Notes under the pieces: model-generated
The model's input: only the letters and a program-made list of their open reading frames with translations
The model's database searches: none
What the model was told of the DNA's origin: nothing
Program-made: the position numbers and the translations under genes
Part shown: positions 26,396-34,992 of the stretch, in pieces
Numbering within the stretch: the first letter of the stretch is position 1
How the letters are laid out: every line of letters begins with the position of its first letter
Source: DASQMT01 sp963827335
GTDB lineage: Bacteria > Actinomycetota > Thermoleophilia > Solirubrobacterales > Solirubrobacteraceae
Length of the DNA stretch: 64,000 bases
Assembly (NCBI GenBank): GCA_963827335.1
Contig: CAWHAP010000002.1
Span: 186,001-250,000 of the forward strand
Direction: 5' to 3'

Positions 26396-27070
26396 CTAGT
26401 CCCTCGAGATGAGGAAGAAGTAGACGAGCTGGCCGAGCGAGGCGACGAAGCCCGCGACGTAGGTCAGCGCGGCCGCGTTGAGCACGGCGCGGGCGCCGCC
26501 CATCTCGTCCTGCGCGAGCATCCCCTGGTCGCCGAGCGCGACGAGCGCCCGCTTGGAGGCGTCGAACTCGACCGGCAGCGTCACCAGCTGGAACAGCACG
26601 ACGGCCGCGAACAGCACGAGGCCGATCGTCGTCAGCCCGGTGAGGCCGAGGATCAGGCCCGCGAACACCGGGAGGATCCAGAGCGACTGGCCGATCGTCG
26701 CCACCGGGACGAGCGTCTGGCGGATCTTCATCGGCACGTAGCCGCGCGCGTCCTGGATCGCGTGCCCCGCCTCGTGGGCGGCGACGCCCGCCGCGGCGAG
26801 CGAGCGCGAGTGCATCACGTCCTCGGACAGGTTGAGCGTCCGGTTGCGCGGGTCGTAGTGGTCGGTGAGCCGGCCCGAGACGGGCCGGATGGTCAGGTTC
26901 GGGAGGCCGGAGGCGCGCAGCACGGCGGCGGCGGCCTCCGCACCGGTCATGCCGCTGCGCGACGTGACCTGCGCGTACCGGGCGAAGACGCGCTTCACCC
27001 GCATCTGCGCCCACAGCCCGAAGAGCAGCGGGACGCCGGCGCAGACGAGCCAGAGGCCGATGGATGACAT
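26396..27070 (-). CDS. YugP-type neutral zinc metallopeptidase, membrane-bound
   Basis: 224 residues from the ATG at 27070. The zinc motif AAHEAGHAIQ (HExxH) lies near residue 100, preceded by DHYDPRNRTLNLSEDVM. Membrane helices are at the N-terminus (LWLVCAGVPLLFGLWA), after the motif (two segments, SLWILPVFAGLILGL and TIGLVLFAAVVLFQLVTL) and at the C-terminus. The conserved 'LPVEFDASKRA' follows the third helix. The family is of unknown physiological substrate, probably membrane protein quality control. Eight bases downstream of terC, likely same transcript. Confidence 0.85.
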   Translation of the reverse strand: MSSIGLWLVCAGVPLLFGLWAQMRVKRVFARYAQVTSRSGMTGAEAAAAVLRASGLPNLTIRPVSGRLTDHYDPRNRTLNLSEDVMHSRSLAAAGVAAHEAGHAIQDARGYVPMKIRQTLVPVATIGQSLWILPVFAGLILGLTGLTTIGLVLFAAVVLFQLVTLPVEFDASKRALVALGDQGMLAQDEMGGARAVLNAAALTYVAGFVASLGQLVYFFLISRD

Positions 27071-27078
27071 GGTGGGGT

Positions 27079-28002
27079 TCAGCCCTCCTGAGGCTGTGGG
27101 GTGGCGCCGGCCCGCCGCTCCTTGAGCAGCGAGGCGGCGATGGCGATGGTCAGGACGCCCACGATGAAGGCGAGCGTCACGGTGGTCGGGATCTTGTCGC
27201 CCGTCAACTCGCCGTACACGAGCTTCCCGGCGATCCCGATCAGCAGCACGCCGAGGCCCGCCTGCAGGTAGACGAAGCGCTCCACGAGGCCGGCGATCAG
27301 GAAGTACAGGGCGCGCAGGCCCAGGAGGGCGAACGCGTTGGCGGCGAAGACGACGAACGTGTCGGTGGTGATGGCGAGGATCGCGGGCACGGAGTCGACC
27401 GCGAAGAGGATGTCGGCGATCGCGATCGCCAGCAGCGCCAGCAGGGCAGGCTTGGCGCCGGGGAACCGGCGGCGGATCTTGTCGACGATCGCGGCGCCCT
27501 CGTCGTGGTCGTCGGCGGGCCGCAGGATCTTCCAGCCCGTGTAGGCCAGCAGCGCGGCGAACGGCCACGCGACCCAGCTGAACCGCTCGAGCGCCTCGGC
27601 GCCGGTGACGATGAAGAAGCTCCGCAGCACGAGCGCCGCGACGATCCCGTAGAGCAGCAGCCGGGGCTGCTCGCGCGCCGGGACGGCGAGCGCGGCGAAG
27701 ATCAGGGTGAAGACGAAGACGTTGTCGAGCGAGAGCGCCCGCTCCATCACGTAGCCGGCGAGGTAGGTCTCGCCGGCCTCGGTGCCCGCGAGCACCCACA
27801 GCCCGGCGCCGAACGCGAACGCGAGCCCGAGCCACACGACGCTCCAGACGGTGGCGTGGCGGACGGTCATCGGCTTCTCGTCGTCGCCCGCCCGGAGATC
27901 GACCAGGATCATCGCGACGAGGAACGCGAGCAGGCCGCCCCAGATCAGGGGACCGGCGGCCACCTCGGCGGTGGACTGGGCAGCAGCGATGGGAACGGGC
28001 AA
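27079..28002 (-). CDS. TerC/Alx-family membrane protein (probable Mn efflux or metal homeostasis)
   Basis: 307 residues, seven or more membrane helices, with the TerC signature ERALSLDNVFVF and 'ADILFAVDSVPAILAIT' whose Asp residues are thought to bind metal. The start is a TTG at 28002, supported by a good GGAGG at 28009-28013 with six bases spacing; no ATG fits. TerC/Alx proteins are linked to manganese export, often for loading exported metalloproteins. A structured leader lies directly upstream (28024-28118), consistent with metal-dependent control. Confidence 0.9.
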   Translation of the reverse strand: MPVPIAAAQSTAEVAAGPLIWGGLLAFLVAMILVDLRAGDDEKPMTVRHATVWSVVWLGLAFAFGAGLWVLAGTEAGETYLAGYVMERALSLDNVFVFTLIFAALAVPAREQPRLLLYGIVAALVLRSFFIVTGAEALERFSWVAWPFAALLAYTGWKILRPADDHDEGAAIVDKIRRRFPGAKPALLALLAIAIADILFAVDSVPAILAITTDTFVVFAANAFALLGLRALYFLIAGLVERFVYLQAGLGVLLIGIAGKLVYGELTGDKIPTTVTLAFIVGVLTIAIAASLLKERRAGATPQPQEG

Positions 28003-28023
28003 CGGGAACCTCCGGCTGGTCGG

Positions 28024-28118
28024 GACGATCAGTCGGTTTCTCCGGCCCTGGCGGGGCTGCCGGTCCCGGGTGCTCGCGCACCGTGTTGACGGGTTCCGGC
28101 CTGGGGATACTTCCCTTC
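28024..28118 (-). promoter_or_regulatory. structured 5' leader of terC, yybP-ykoY-like (Mn-sensing) candidate
   Basis: Read on the minus strand, the terC leader begins with AAGGGAAGTATCCCC (28117-28103), continues with CGTCAACACGG (28091-28081) and a GTGC/GCAC hairpin, and ends in GGCCGGAGAAACCG (28047-28034) shortly before the ribosome site. The order of a GGGGAGUAG-like element, a conserved CGUCA segment and a closing G-rich/AGAC-like segment resembles yybP-ykoY leaders, which bind Mn2+ and sit before TerC genes. The match is by eye and not to every conserved position, so the class is tentative. Confidence 0.5.
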
Positions 28119-28133
28119 TGCGGACAGTGTAGC

Positions 28134-28170
28134 CGCCGCCTTACGTTTCGTGAGCGAACCTTAGGCGGCG
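28134..28170. repeat. nested inverted repeat in the terC/recJ divergent spacer
   Basis: CGCCGCCT (28134-28141) pairs with AGGCGGCG (28163-28170), and an inner TTCG-TGAG-CGAA hairpin sits at 28147-28158. It lies between the divergent terC and recJ genes and upstream of the structured leader, so it could be an operator or part of the promoter region. The rest of the 269-base spacer (28003-28271) shows no coding potential. Confidence 0.4.
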
Positions 28171-28271
28171 TTGATGGAGTGCGCCGATCGGGCCTCGGTT
28201 CGTGACGAAACCGCGCAGATTCCGGGTGTTTCCAGCGGTTCCGTCCTGGGCCGGCCGTACGGTCACCCGCG

Positions 28272-30950
28272 ATGCCATCGTCCGACGTCCGTCTCGAGGT
28301 CGCCCCGTACGACTACGCCGCCGCCGAGCGGCTGTCGGCCGCGCTCGGCGTGTCGCACGTGACCGCGCAGGTGCTCGTCCGGCGCGGCTTCGGCGACCCT
28401 GCGGCGGCGCGGGCCTTCCTGGCCGCCGGCGCGGCCCATCCGCTCGACGCGTTCGGCGGGCTGCGCGACGGCGCGGCGCGCATCCTCGCGCACGTGCAGC
28501 GGGGCGCGCGGATCACCGTGCACGGCGACTACGACGTCGACGGGGTGAGCGCCACGGCGGTGCTCGTGCGCGCGCTGCGCACCGTCGGCGGCGACGTCGA
28601 CTGGTACCTGCCGAGCCGGATCGACGACGGCTACGGCCTCGCGCGCGCGACCGTCGACCGGCTGGCCGCACGCGGCACGCAGCTGCTCGTGACCGTCGAC
28701 TGCGCGATCACCGCGGTCGAGGAGGTCGCCGCCGCGCGCGCCGCGGGCCTCGACGTCGTCGTCACCGACCATCACGCGCCGCGCGCGGACGGCGTGCTGC
28801 CCGACGCCCCGATCGTGCACCCGCTGATCGGCGGCTACCCGTGCCCGGAGCTGTGCGCCGCGGGCGTCGCGCATCTGCTCGCGCGGGCGCTGCTGGAGGC
28901 GGCGGGGATGGATCCCGCGGCCGCCGACGCCGACCTCGACCTCGTCGCGCTGGCCACGGTGGCGGACTGCGTGCCGCTCGTGGACGAGAACCGGCGCCTC
29001 GTGCGCGCGGGGCTGCGCGCGCTCGCGTCGACGCGCAAGGCGGGGCTACAGGCGCTCATGCAGGTCGCGCGGGTCGACCCGAGCGGCGTCGACGCGGGGG
29101 CGATCGGCTTCCGCCTCGCGCCCCGGATCAACGCCGCCGGGCGGCTGCACCGGGCCGACGCCGGCCTGGAGCTGCTCCTGACGACCGACGTCGAGCGCGC
29201 CCGTGCAGTGGCCGCCGAGCTCGACGCGGTCAACGTGGAGCGGCGCGACGTCGAGACGCGCATCCTCTTCGAGGCCGAGGCGCAGGTGGCCGAGGCGCGC
29301 GCCGCGGGCGCCGAGCCGGCCGCGTACGTGCTGGCGGCCGACGGCTGGCATCCCGGCGTGATCGGGATCGTCGCGTCGCGCATCGCCGAGCGCCACCACC
29401 GCCCGGCGGTGCTGATCGCGCTCGACGGCGAGGAGGGCACCGGCTCGGGCCGCTCGATCCCCGCCTTCGACCTGCTCGGCGGGCTGGAGGCCGCGAGCGC
29501 CGACCTGCTGCGCCACGGCGGGCACCGCGCCGCCGCGGGCCTGACGATCGACCGCGGCCGGGTCGACGCGTTCCGCGCGGCGTTCGTCGCGCACGCCGCG
29601 GCGGTCCTGCGCCCCGAGGACCTCGTGCCGGTCCAGCGGGTGGACGCGGTGGTGCCCGGCGACGCGCTCCACCTCCCGCTGGCCGAGGAGCTCCAGCAGC
29701 TCGCCCCGTTCGGCATGGCCAACCCCGAGCCCACGCTGCTCGTGCCGAGCGCGCTGCTCGACGATCCGCGCGGCATGGGGGAGGGCCGGCACGTCTCGTT
29801 CACGCTCGCGGCGGGCGGCGCGCGGTCGCGCTGCGTCGCCTTCGGCCGCGGCAGCTCGCTGCCCGCCGCGGCCGGCGAGCCGGTCGACGCGGCGGTCCGT
29901 CTCGAGGTGAACCGCTACAACGGCGCGGTCGAGCCGCGGCTCGTGCTGCGCCACGCCCGCCCGGCGCGGCCCGCCCCGATCCAGGTGCTCGGCGAGCCGG
30001 CGTTCGCGGACGCGCTCGAGACCGAGCTCGCGCGCGACCTCGGCGCCTGGGTGCGCTCGTCCCCGGCCGGACCGCCCGCGATCGCGTCGCTCGCGCTCGC
30101 GGCGCCGGTGGGCGGCGTCGCCGGCCTCGACGATCTGCGCGGCATCGCGGCGCCGGCGGGCGGCGTCCTCGACGATCTGCGCGGCATCGCGGACGGGCTC
30201 GCGGTGCCGGTCTCGCGCGCGATCCACGACGCGCGCGGCGGCGGCATCGCGGGCCTGCTGGGCGACCTCGTCGCCGCCGGCGCGCCCGTGCTCGCGATCG
30301 CCGCGCACGCGGGGCAGCGCGCCCGAGCGCTCGGCGGTCGCGTCGGCGGCTTCGCGGTCGCCTCGTGGGCGGCGCTGGAGGCCGACCCGGGCCTGGCGGC
30401 GGGCTTCACGCACGTCGTGGTGGTCGACCCGCCGGCCCACGCGCAGCTCGAGGCGCTCGCGGCGCACCTGCCGGGCGACGGCTGGACGCACCTGGCCTGG
30501 GGCGAGCCGGAGCGCGACGTGGCCCGCCGCGTCCTGGCCTGGGAGCTCGATCTCCGCGCGCCGCTCATCGAGCTCTTCCGCGGGCTCCGTGCCGCCACGG
30601 CGACCGAGACCGTCCCCGCGCCGGTGACACCTCGCACGACGACGGCGCCCGCGTCGCCCGCGCTCGGCGGCGACGACCTCGCCGCGCTGCTGCGCGGCGA
30701 CGGGTCACAGCCGCGGTCCGGGGCGCTCGCCGGCCGGCTCCTGCGCGTGCTGGCCGAGCTCGGCCTGATCGAGCTGACCCGCGCGCCGCTCGCCGTCGCC
30801 GTGCCGCCGCCGCCGGGTCGGACCGAGCTCGAGCGCTCGGCCGCGTTCCGCGCCTACGCCGCGCGTCTCGCCGACGGGCTCGCCCATCTCGAAGCGCCGG
30901 ATCGCGCGCCCGCGCCCGCGCACGCCGCTCCCTCCGCCGCGGCTGCGTAA
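28272..30950 (+). CDS. recJ: single-strand DNA 5'-3' exonuclease RecJ
   Basis: 892 residues, longer than E. coli RecJ (577) because of a C-terminal extension. The DHH core has HGDYDVDGVSATA (motif I), VTVDCAITA, VTDHHAPR (motif III, near 165) and ATVADCVPL; the DHHA1 part includes GSGRSIPAFDLL and LRHGGHRAAAGLTI. The OB-like region ends near residue 570; the remainder is Ala/Arg-rich and holds an in-frame 14-residue tandem duplication. RecJ degrades ssDNA in mismatch repair and RecFOR recombination. It is followed by rel after 95 bases. Confidence 0.92.
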   Translation: MPSSDVRLEVAPYDYAAAERLSAALGVSHVTAQVLVRRGFGDPAAARAFLAAGAAHPLDAFGGLRDGAARILAHVQRGARITVHGDYDVDGVSATAVLVRALRTVGGDVDWYLPSRIDDGYGLARATVDRLAARGTQLLVTVDCAITAVEEVAAARAAGLDVVVTDHHAPRADGVLPDAPIVHPLIGGYPCPELCAAGVAHLLARALLEAAGMDPAAADADLDLVALATVADCVPLVDENRRLVRAGLRALASTRKAGLQALMQVARVDPSGVDAGAIGFRLAPRINAAGRLHRADAGLELLLTTDVERARAVAAELDAVNVERRDVETRILFEAEAQVAEARAAGAEPAAYVLAADGWHPGVIGIVASRIAERHHRPAVLIALDGEEGTGSGRSIPAFDLLGGLEAASADLLRHGGHRAAAGLTIDRGRVDAFRAAFVAHAAAVLRPEDLVPVQRVDAVVPGDALHLPLAEELQQLAPFGMANPEPTLLVPSALLDDPRGMGEGRHVSFTLAAGGARSRCVAFGRGSSLPAAAGEPVDAAVRLEVNRYNGAVEPRLVLRHARPARPAPIQVLGEPAFADALETELARDLGAWVRSSPAGPPAIASLALAAPVGGVAGLDDLRGIAAPAGGVLDDLRGIADGLAVPVSRAIHDARGGGIAGLLGDLVAAGAPVLAIAAHAGQRARALGGRVGGFAVASWAALEADPGLAAGFTHVVVVDPPAHAQLEALAAHLPGDGWTHLAWGEPERDVARRVLAWELDLRAPLIELFRGLRAATATETVPAPVTPRTTTAPASPALGGDDLAALLRGDGSQPRSGALAGRLLRVLAELGLIELTRAPLAVAVPPPPGRTELERSAAFRAYAARLADGLAHLEAPDRAPAPAHAAPSAAAA
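30126..30192 (+). repeat. in-frame tandem duplication inside recJ
   Basis: A 25-base sequence coding LDDLRGIA occurs exactly twice, at 30126-30150 and 30168-30192, with a 42-base (14-codon) period. The repeat keeps the frame and gives the protein segment GLDDLRGIAAPAGGVLDDLR. It lies in the non-conserved C-terminal extension of RecJ, so it may be a recent slippage product. Confidence 0.8.
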
Positions 30951-31045
30951 GCGCGCCGGCTGCTCGGCGCGCGGCCGCCGTCGCACGCGGGCTGACCGCC
31001 GGTCGACCGCTCCCACCTGAGCTACGCTTGGAGGGAGCGATCGAC

Positions 31046-33418
31046 ATGGCAGACCAGGACGAGCAGACCACGCCGGCCCACGCCACCCCGACCGTCGCGG
31101 ACGGGAACGGGCAGCCGGACGTCGCCGTGTCCGCCCACCAGCAGGTGGACCGCAAGGACCACGAGCACGGCGCGCCGGCCGAGGCGCCCGAGGACCTGAC
31201 GCCGACCGAGCGCGACCTGCTCGCGGACCTGTTCGCGATCGTCGAGGAGCACGCCGACGAGGTCGCCCGCCAGGTCGACCGCCGGCGGGTGATCGACGCC
31301 TTCGTCTTCGCCTGCGAGCACCACGCCGACCAGCGCCGCCAGTCGGGCGAGGACTTCATCGTGCACCCGGTCGGCGTCGCCAAGATCTGCGCGGGCATGC
31401 GGCTCGACACCGAGACGCTGTGCGCGGCCCTCCTGCACGACACGGTCGAGGACACGTCGGCCTCGCTCGACGAGGTCCGCGAGGCGTTCGGCGAGGAGGT
31501 CTGCAGCCTCGTCGACGGCGTGACCAAGCTGACCGGCATCACGTTCCAGTCGCGCGACGAGGCGCAGGCGGAGAACTACCGCAAGATGATGGTCGCGATG
31601 GCCACGGACATCCGGGTCATCCTCATCAAGCTCGCCGACCGCCTGCACAACATGCGCACGCTCGGCGCGATGTCGAAGCAGAAGCAGATCGACAAGGCGA
31701 AGGAGACGCTCGAGATCTACGCGCCGCTGGCGCACCGGCTCGGCATCCACGCCATCAAGTGGGAGCTCGAGGACCTGTCGTTCGCGACGCTGCACCCGCG
31801 CAAGTACCAGGAGATCAAGGGGCTCGTCAGCCAGCAGCGCGACGAGCGCGAGCACTACGTCGCCAAGGCGGGCGGCTACCTGACCAAGGAGCTCGAGGCG
31901 CTCGGCATCCGGGCCGAGATCTCCGGCCGGGCCAAGCACTTCTACTCGATCTACTCGAAGATGACCCGCAAGGGCCGCGAGTTCAACGAGATCTACGACC
32001 TGACGGCGATGCGGGTGATCGTGGACTCCGTCAAGGACTGCTACGGCGCGGTGGGCGTCATCCACTCGCTGTGGAAGCCGCTGCCCGGGCGGTTCAAGGA
32101 CATGATCGCCATGCCCAAGTTCAACATGTACCAGGCGCTCCACACCACCGTGATCGGGCCCGAGGGCAGGCCGCTGGAGATCCAGATCCGCACGCGCGAC
32201 ATGCACGAGACCGCCGAGTACGGCGTCGCCGCGCACTGGCGCTACAAGGAGGGCGCGCGCGGCAACGGCGTGATCGACCCGACCGACGCCAAGCTCAAGT
32301 GGCTCAAGTCGCTGCTCGACTGGCAGTCCGACGTCGAGGATCCGCGCGAGTTCGCCGACAACCTCCGCGGCGAGCTCGTCGAGGAGGAGGTCTTCGTCTT
32401 CACGCCCAAGGGCGAGGTCAAGTCGCTCGGGTCGGGCGCGACGCCGCTCGACTTCGCCTACGAGGTCCACACGGACGTCGGCCACCGCTGCGTGGGCGCG
32501 AAGGTCAACGGCAAGATCGTGCCGCTGCACTACGAGCTGCAGTCGGGCGACATCGTCGAGGTGCTCACGTCCAAGCGCGAGCGCGGCCCGTCGCGCGACT
32601 GGCTCGCCGTGGTGAAGACGACCCGCGCCCGCAACAAGATCCGCGCATGGTTCAAGGCCGAGTCGCGCGAGGACTCCGAGCATACGGGCCGCGAGCTGCT
32701 GCAGGAGCACCTCAAGAAGGCGGGCCTGCCGGCGCAGAAGATCGTCGGCTCCGCGCTGCTCGCCGACGTGATCCGCGAGCTCGGGTTCCGCAAGGCCGAC
32801 GACTTCTACATCGCGCTCGGCGGTGCCAAGATCTCCGCCAAGACGGTCGTCAACAAGGTGATGCAGCGCCTCAAGGAGGGCGAGGCCGCCGAGAACGAGC
32901 CGACCGTCGCCGAGGACCTCGTGTCCGCGCGCAAGATGCCGCGCCGGCCCGAGGGGGACGCGTCCAAGTACGGGATCCGCGTCGAGGGCGTGGCCGACGT
33001 GCCGCTGCGGATGGCCAAGTGCTGCCGGCCGGTTTCGGGCGACGAGATCCTCGGCTACGTCTCGCTCGGCCGCGGCATCACGATCCACCGCGAGGACTGC
33101 CCGAACGCCCACGCGCTCCGCAAGGACCCGGAGCGCTTCGTCCCCGTGAGCTGGGACGGCGAGTCGGTCAGCTCCTTCCGGGTCGAGCTGCAGGTCGACG
33201 GCTGGGACCGCCACCGCCTGCTGGAGGACCTGTCGCGCACGTTCGCCGAGGCGGGCATCAACATCGTCGAGGCGCGCTGCATCGTCAGCGAGCCGATGGT
33301 CAAGAACCGCTTCGTGGTCGAGGTGGGGGACACCCATACGCTGAAGGCGACGATCACCCGCCTGCGCGCGATCGATGCGGTGTTCGACGCCTACCGCGTC
33401 ACGCCGACCGGCATCTGA
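31046..33418 (+). CDS. relA: bifunctional (p)ppGpp synthetase/hydrolase Rel
   Basis: 790 residues from the ATG at 31046, preceded by GGAGGGAG. N-terminal HD hydrolase with HDTVED (131-136), then the synthetase domain whose charged motif is RFKD (349-352), the RXKD form found in bifunctional enzymes rather than the EXDD form of synthesis-only RelA. Then TGS (VFVFTPKGEVKSLGSGATPLDFAY), a zinc-finger-like CCRP region and a C-terminal ACT domain. It makes and degrades ppGpp in the stringent response. The first 50 residues are a charged disordered leader. The frame is open into recJ but that part is not coding. Confidence 0.96.
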   Translation: MADQDEQTTPAHATPTVADGNGQPDVAVSAHQQVDRKDHEHGAPAEAPEDLTPTERDLLADLFAIVEEHADEVARQVDRRRVIDAFVFACEHHADQRRQSGEDFIVHPVGVAKICAGMRLDTETLCAALLHDTVEDTSASLDEVREAFGEEVCSLVDGVTKLTGITFQSRDEAQAENYRKMMVAMATDIRVILIKLADRLHNMRTLGAMSKQKQIDKAKETLEIYAPLAHRLGIHAIKWELEDLSFATLHPRKYQEIKGLVSQQRDEREHYVAKAGGYLTKELEALGIRAEISGRAKHFYSIYSKMTRKGREFNEIYDLTAMRVIVDSVKDCYGAVGVIHSLWKPLPGRFKDMIAMPKFNMYQALHTTVIGPEGRPLEIQIRTRDMHETAEYGVAAHWRYKEGARGNGVIDPTDAKLKWLKSLLDWQSDVEDPREFADNLRGELVEEEVFVFTPKGEVKSLGSGATPLDFAYEVHTDVGHRCVGAKVNGKIVPLHYELQSGDIVEVLTSKRERGPSRDWLAVVKTTRARNKIRAWFKAESREDSEHTGRELLQEHLKKAGLPAQKIVGSALLADVIRELGFRKADDFYIALGGAKISAKTVVNKVMQRLKEGEAAENEPTVAEDLVSARKMPRRPEGDASKYGIRVEGVADVPLRMAKCCRPVSGDEILGYVSLGRGITIHREDCPNAHALRKDPERFVPVSWDGESVSSFRVELQVDGWDRHRLLEDLSRTFAEAGINIVEARCIVSEPMVKNRFVVEVGDTHTLKATITRLRAIDAVFDAYRVTPTGI

Positions 33419-33422
33419 GCGC

Positions 33423-34256
33423 GTGCGCGTCCAGCGCCACGCGTCCGCGCTGGGCAGCTGGGAGCTGGTGCACGGCACGCCGCACCCGGCGCTCCGCGGC
33501 CACGTGCTGCGCTACTGCGGCTACGCGGAGGACACGACCGCCCCGCTCGCCCGGCGCGAGGTGCCCGCACCCGAGGTGACGGTGATCGTCTCCTTCGGGC
33601 CCGAGATCGACGTCGGGGGCGAGCGCTTCGGCTCGTTCGCGGCCGGGTTCGACGACGCCTACGCCGAGACGCGGCACGCCGGGCATCAGCGCGGCCTGGA
33701 GCTCAAGCTCGCGCCGCTCGCCGTGCGGCGGCTGCTCGGCGTGCCCGCGAGCGAGCTGAGCGGCCGCGTCGTGCCCCTCGACGCGCTGCTGGACCGCGGC
33801 GGCCGCGAGCTCGTCGCCCGGGTGCAGGACGCCCCGGACTGGCCCGCGCGGTTCGCGCTGCTCGACGCGGGGCTGCGCGACCGGCTCGACCGGACGCCGC
33901 GCGTGGCCGGGGACGTCGCGCACGCCTGGCAGCGCCTCGCCGCGGCCCACGGCGCGATCGGGATCGCGGCGCTCGCCGACGAGCTCGGCTGGAGCCGCCG
34001 GCGGTTCGGGGAGCGCTTCCGCGAGCACGTCGGCCTCGCCCCGAAGACCGCCGCACGCGTGCTGCGCTTCCGGCGCGTCCTCGAGCTGCTCGCCCGCGAG
34101 GACGGCCCCGGGCTCGCCGCGATCGCGCAGGCGTCGGGCTACTACGACCAGGCGCACCTGAACCGCGACTTCCGCGCCTTCACCGGGGGCTCGCCGCGGG
34201 CGTACCTCGCGCGCCTGCTCCCCGACGGCGGTGGCATGTCCGGCGAACCAAAGTGA
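33423..34256 (+). CDS. AraC-family transcriptional regulator
   Basis: 277 residues from a GTG at 33423, four bases after the rel stop. The C-terminal double HTH is clear: IAALADELGWSRRRFGERFREHVGLAPK and the second LAAIAQASGYYDQAHLNRDFRAFTGGSPRAYL (given here as positions about 180-265). The N-terminal sensing part starts HPALRGHVLRYCGY, a domain common in actinobacterial AraC proteins. The adjacent MBL-fold and DapA-like genes are the likely targets; this is inference from position. Confidence 0.87.
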   Translation: MRVQRHASALGSWELVHGTPHPALRGHVLRYCGYAEDTTAPLARREVPAPEVTVIVSFGPEIDVGGERFGSFAAGFDDAYAETRHAGHQRGLELKLAPLAVRRLLGVPASELSGRVVPLDALLDRGGRELVARVQDAPDWPARFALLDAGLRDRLDRTPRVAGDVAHAWQRLAAAHGAIGIAALADELGWSRRRFGERFREHVGLAPKTAARVLRFRRVLELLAREDGPGLAAIAQASGYYDQAHLNRDFRAFTGGSPRAYLARLLPDGGGMSGEPK

Positions 34257-34258
34257 TA

Positions 34259-34275
34259 CGGTACGGAACGTAACG
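34259..34275. promoter_or_regulatory. imperfect palindrome upstream of the MBL-fold gene
   Basis: CGGTACG-GAA-CGTAACG: seven-base arms with one mismatch around GAA, in an unusually AT-rich patch between the AraC gene stop (34256) and the next start (34304). Position and symmetry suit an operator for a dimeric repressor. The cognate regulator is not known; AraC proteins usually bind direct repeats. Confidence 0.35.
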
Positions 34276-34303
34276 ATTCCCGTGCCGGAAGCGAGGTCCG
34301 CCC

Positions 34304-34942
34304 ATGGAGACGTTGATGCCCGGACTGCTGGCGTCGCCCCCGCAGCCGCTGCCGTTCGCCCCGTCCATGTCGGCCCGCGCCTTCCAGCTGGAGCGCGAGG
34401 ACGGCGACCTGCTCGTCTACAGCGCGGCCGGGCTCGAGCCGGCGCTGCGGGCGCACGACCGCCTCGGCGCGATCGCGCGGCAGTACCTCAACCACCACCA
34501 CGAGGCCGAGGCCGCCCCCGACGGGTTGATCGGCCCGCTCGTCGTCCACGAGGACGCCCGCGAGCCGGTCGCCGCGCTTGCCGCCGTCGAGGCCACGTAC
34601 GCCGGTCGCCATCGGGTCGGCGACGACTTCGAGGTGATCCCGACCCCGGGGCACACGCGCGGATCGACCTGCTTCCTGTGGCGCGGCGGGCAACGCGCGG
34701 CGCTGTTCACGGGCGACACGATCTACCTGAGCGAGGGCGAGTGGGTCGCGGCCGTGCTCGGGTCGAGCGACCGCGACGCCTACATCGAGAGCCTCGAGCT
34801 GATCCGCGAGCTGGACTTCGACGTGCTCGTGCCGTGGATCTCCACCGCGGGCCGGCCGTCCCACGCCGTGACCGACCGCTCGGATCTCCGGCGCCGGGTC
34901 GGGTCGATCCTCGACCGGCTCTCGCGCGGAGAGGATCGCTGA
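34304..34942 (+). CDS. MBL-fold protein with an incomplete metal site
   Basis: 212 residues. The metallo-beta-lactamase fold is shown by IPTPGHTRGSTCF (third ligand His), ALFTGDTIYL (bridging Asp) and a late His in GRPSHAVTD. The first motif, normally HxHxDH, reads NHHHEAEA: two His in HxH spacing are present but the Asp and His of DH are replaced by Ala and Glu. It may bind one metal or be non-hydrolytic. It lies between an AraC regulator and a DapA-like gene. Substrate unknown. Confidence 0.75.
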   Translation: METLMPGLLASPPQPLPFAPSMSARAFQLEREDGDLLVYSAAGLEPALRAHDRLGAIARQYLNHHHEAEAAPDGLIGPLVVHEDAREPVAALAAVEATYAGRHRVGDDFEVIPTPGHTRGSTCFLWRGGQRAALFTGDTIYLSEGEWVAAVLGSSDRDAYIESLELIRELDFDVLVPWISTAGRPSHAVTDRSDLRRRVGSILDRLSRGEDR

Positions 34943-34992
34943 GGCGCGGCCGCAGTGTCTGGACGGCGGCCGACCGGGGTACGGCGGGCGGC

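Noticed and set aside
28202..31045. N-terminal extension of Rel back across recJ (1738 residues)
   Set aside because: The extension is the wrong frame of recJ; Rel has a good ribosome site before the ATG at 31046.
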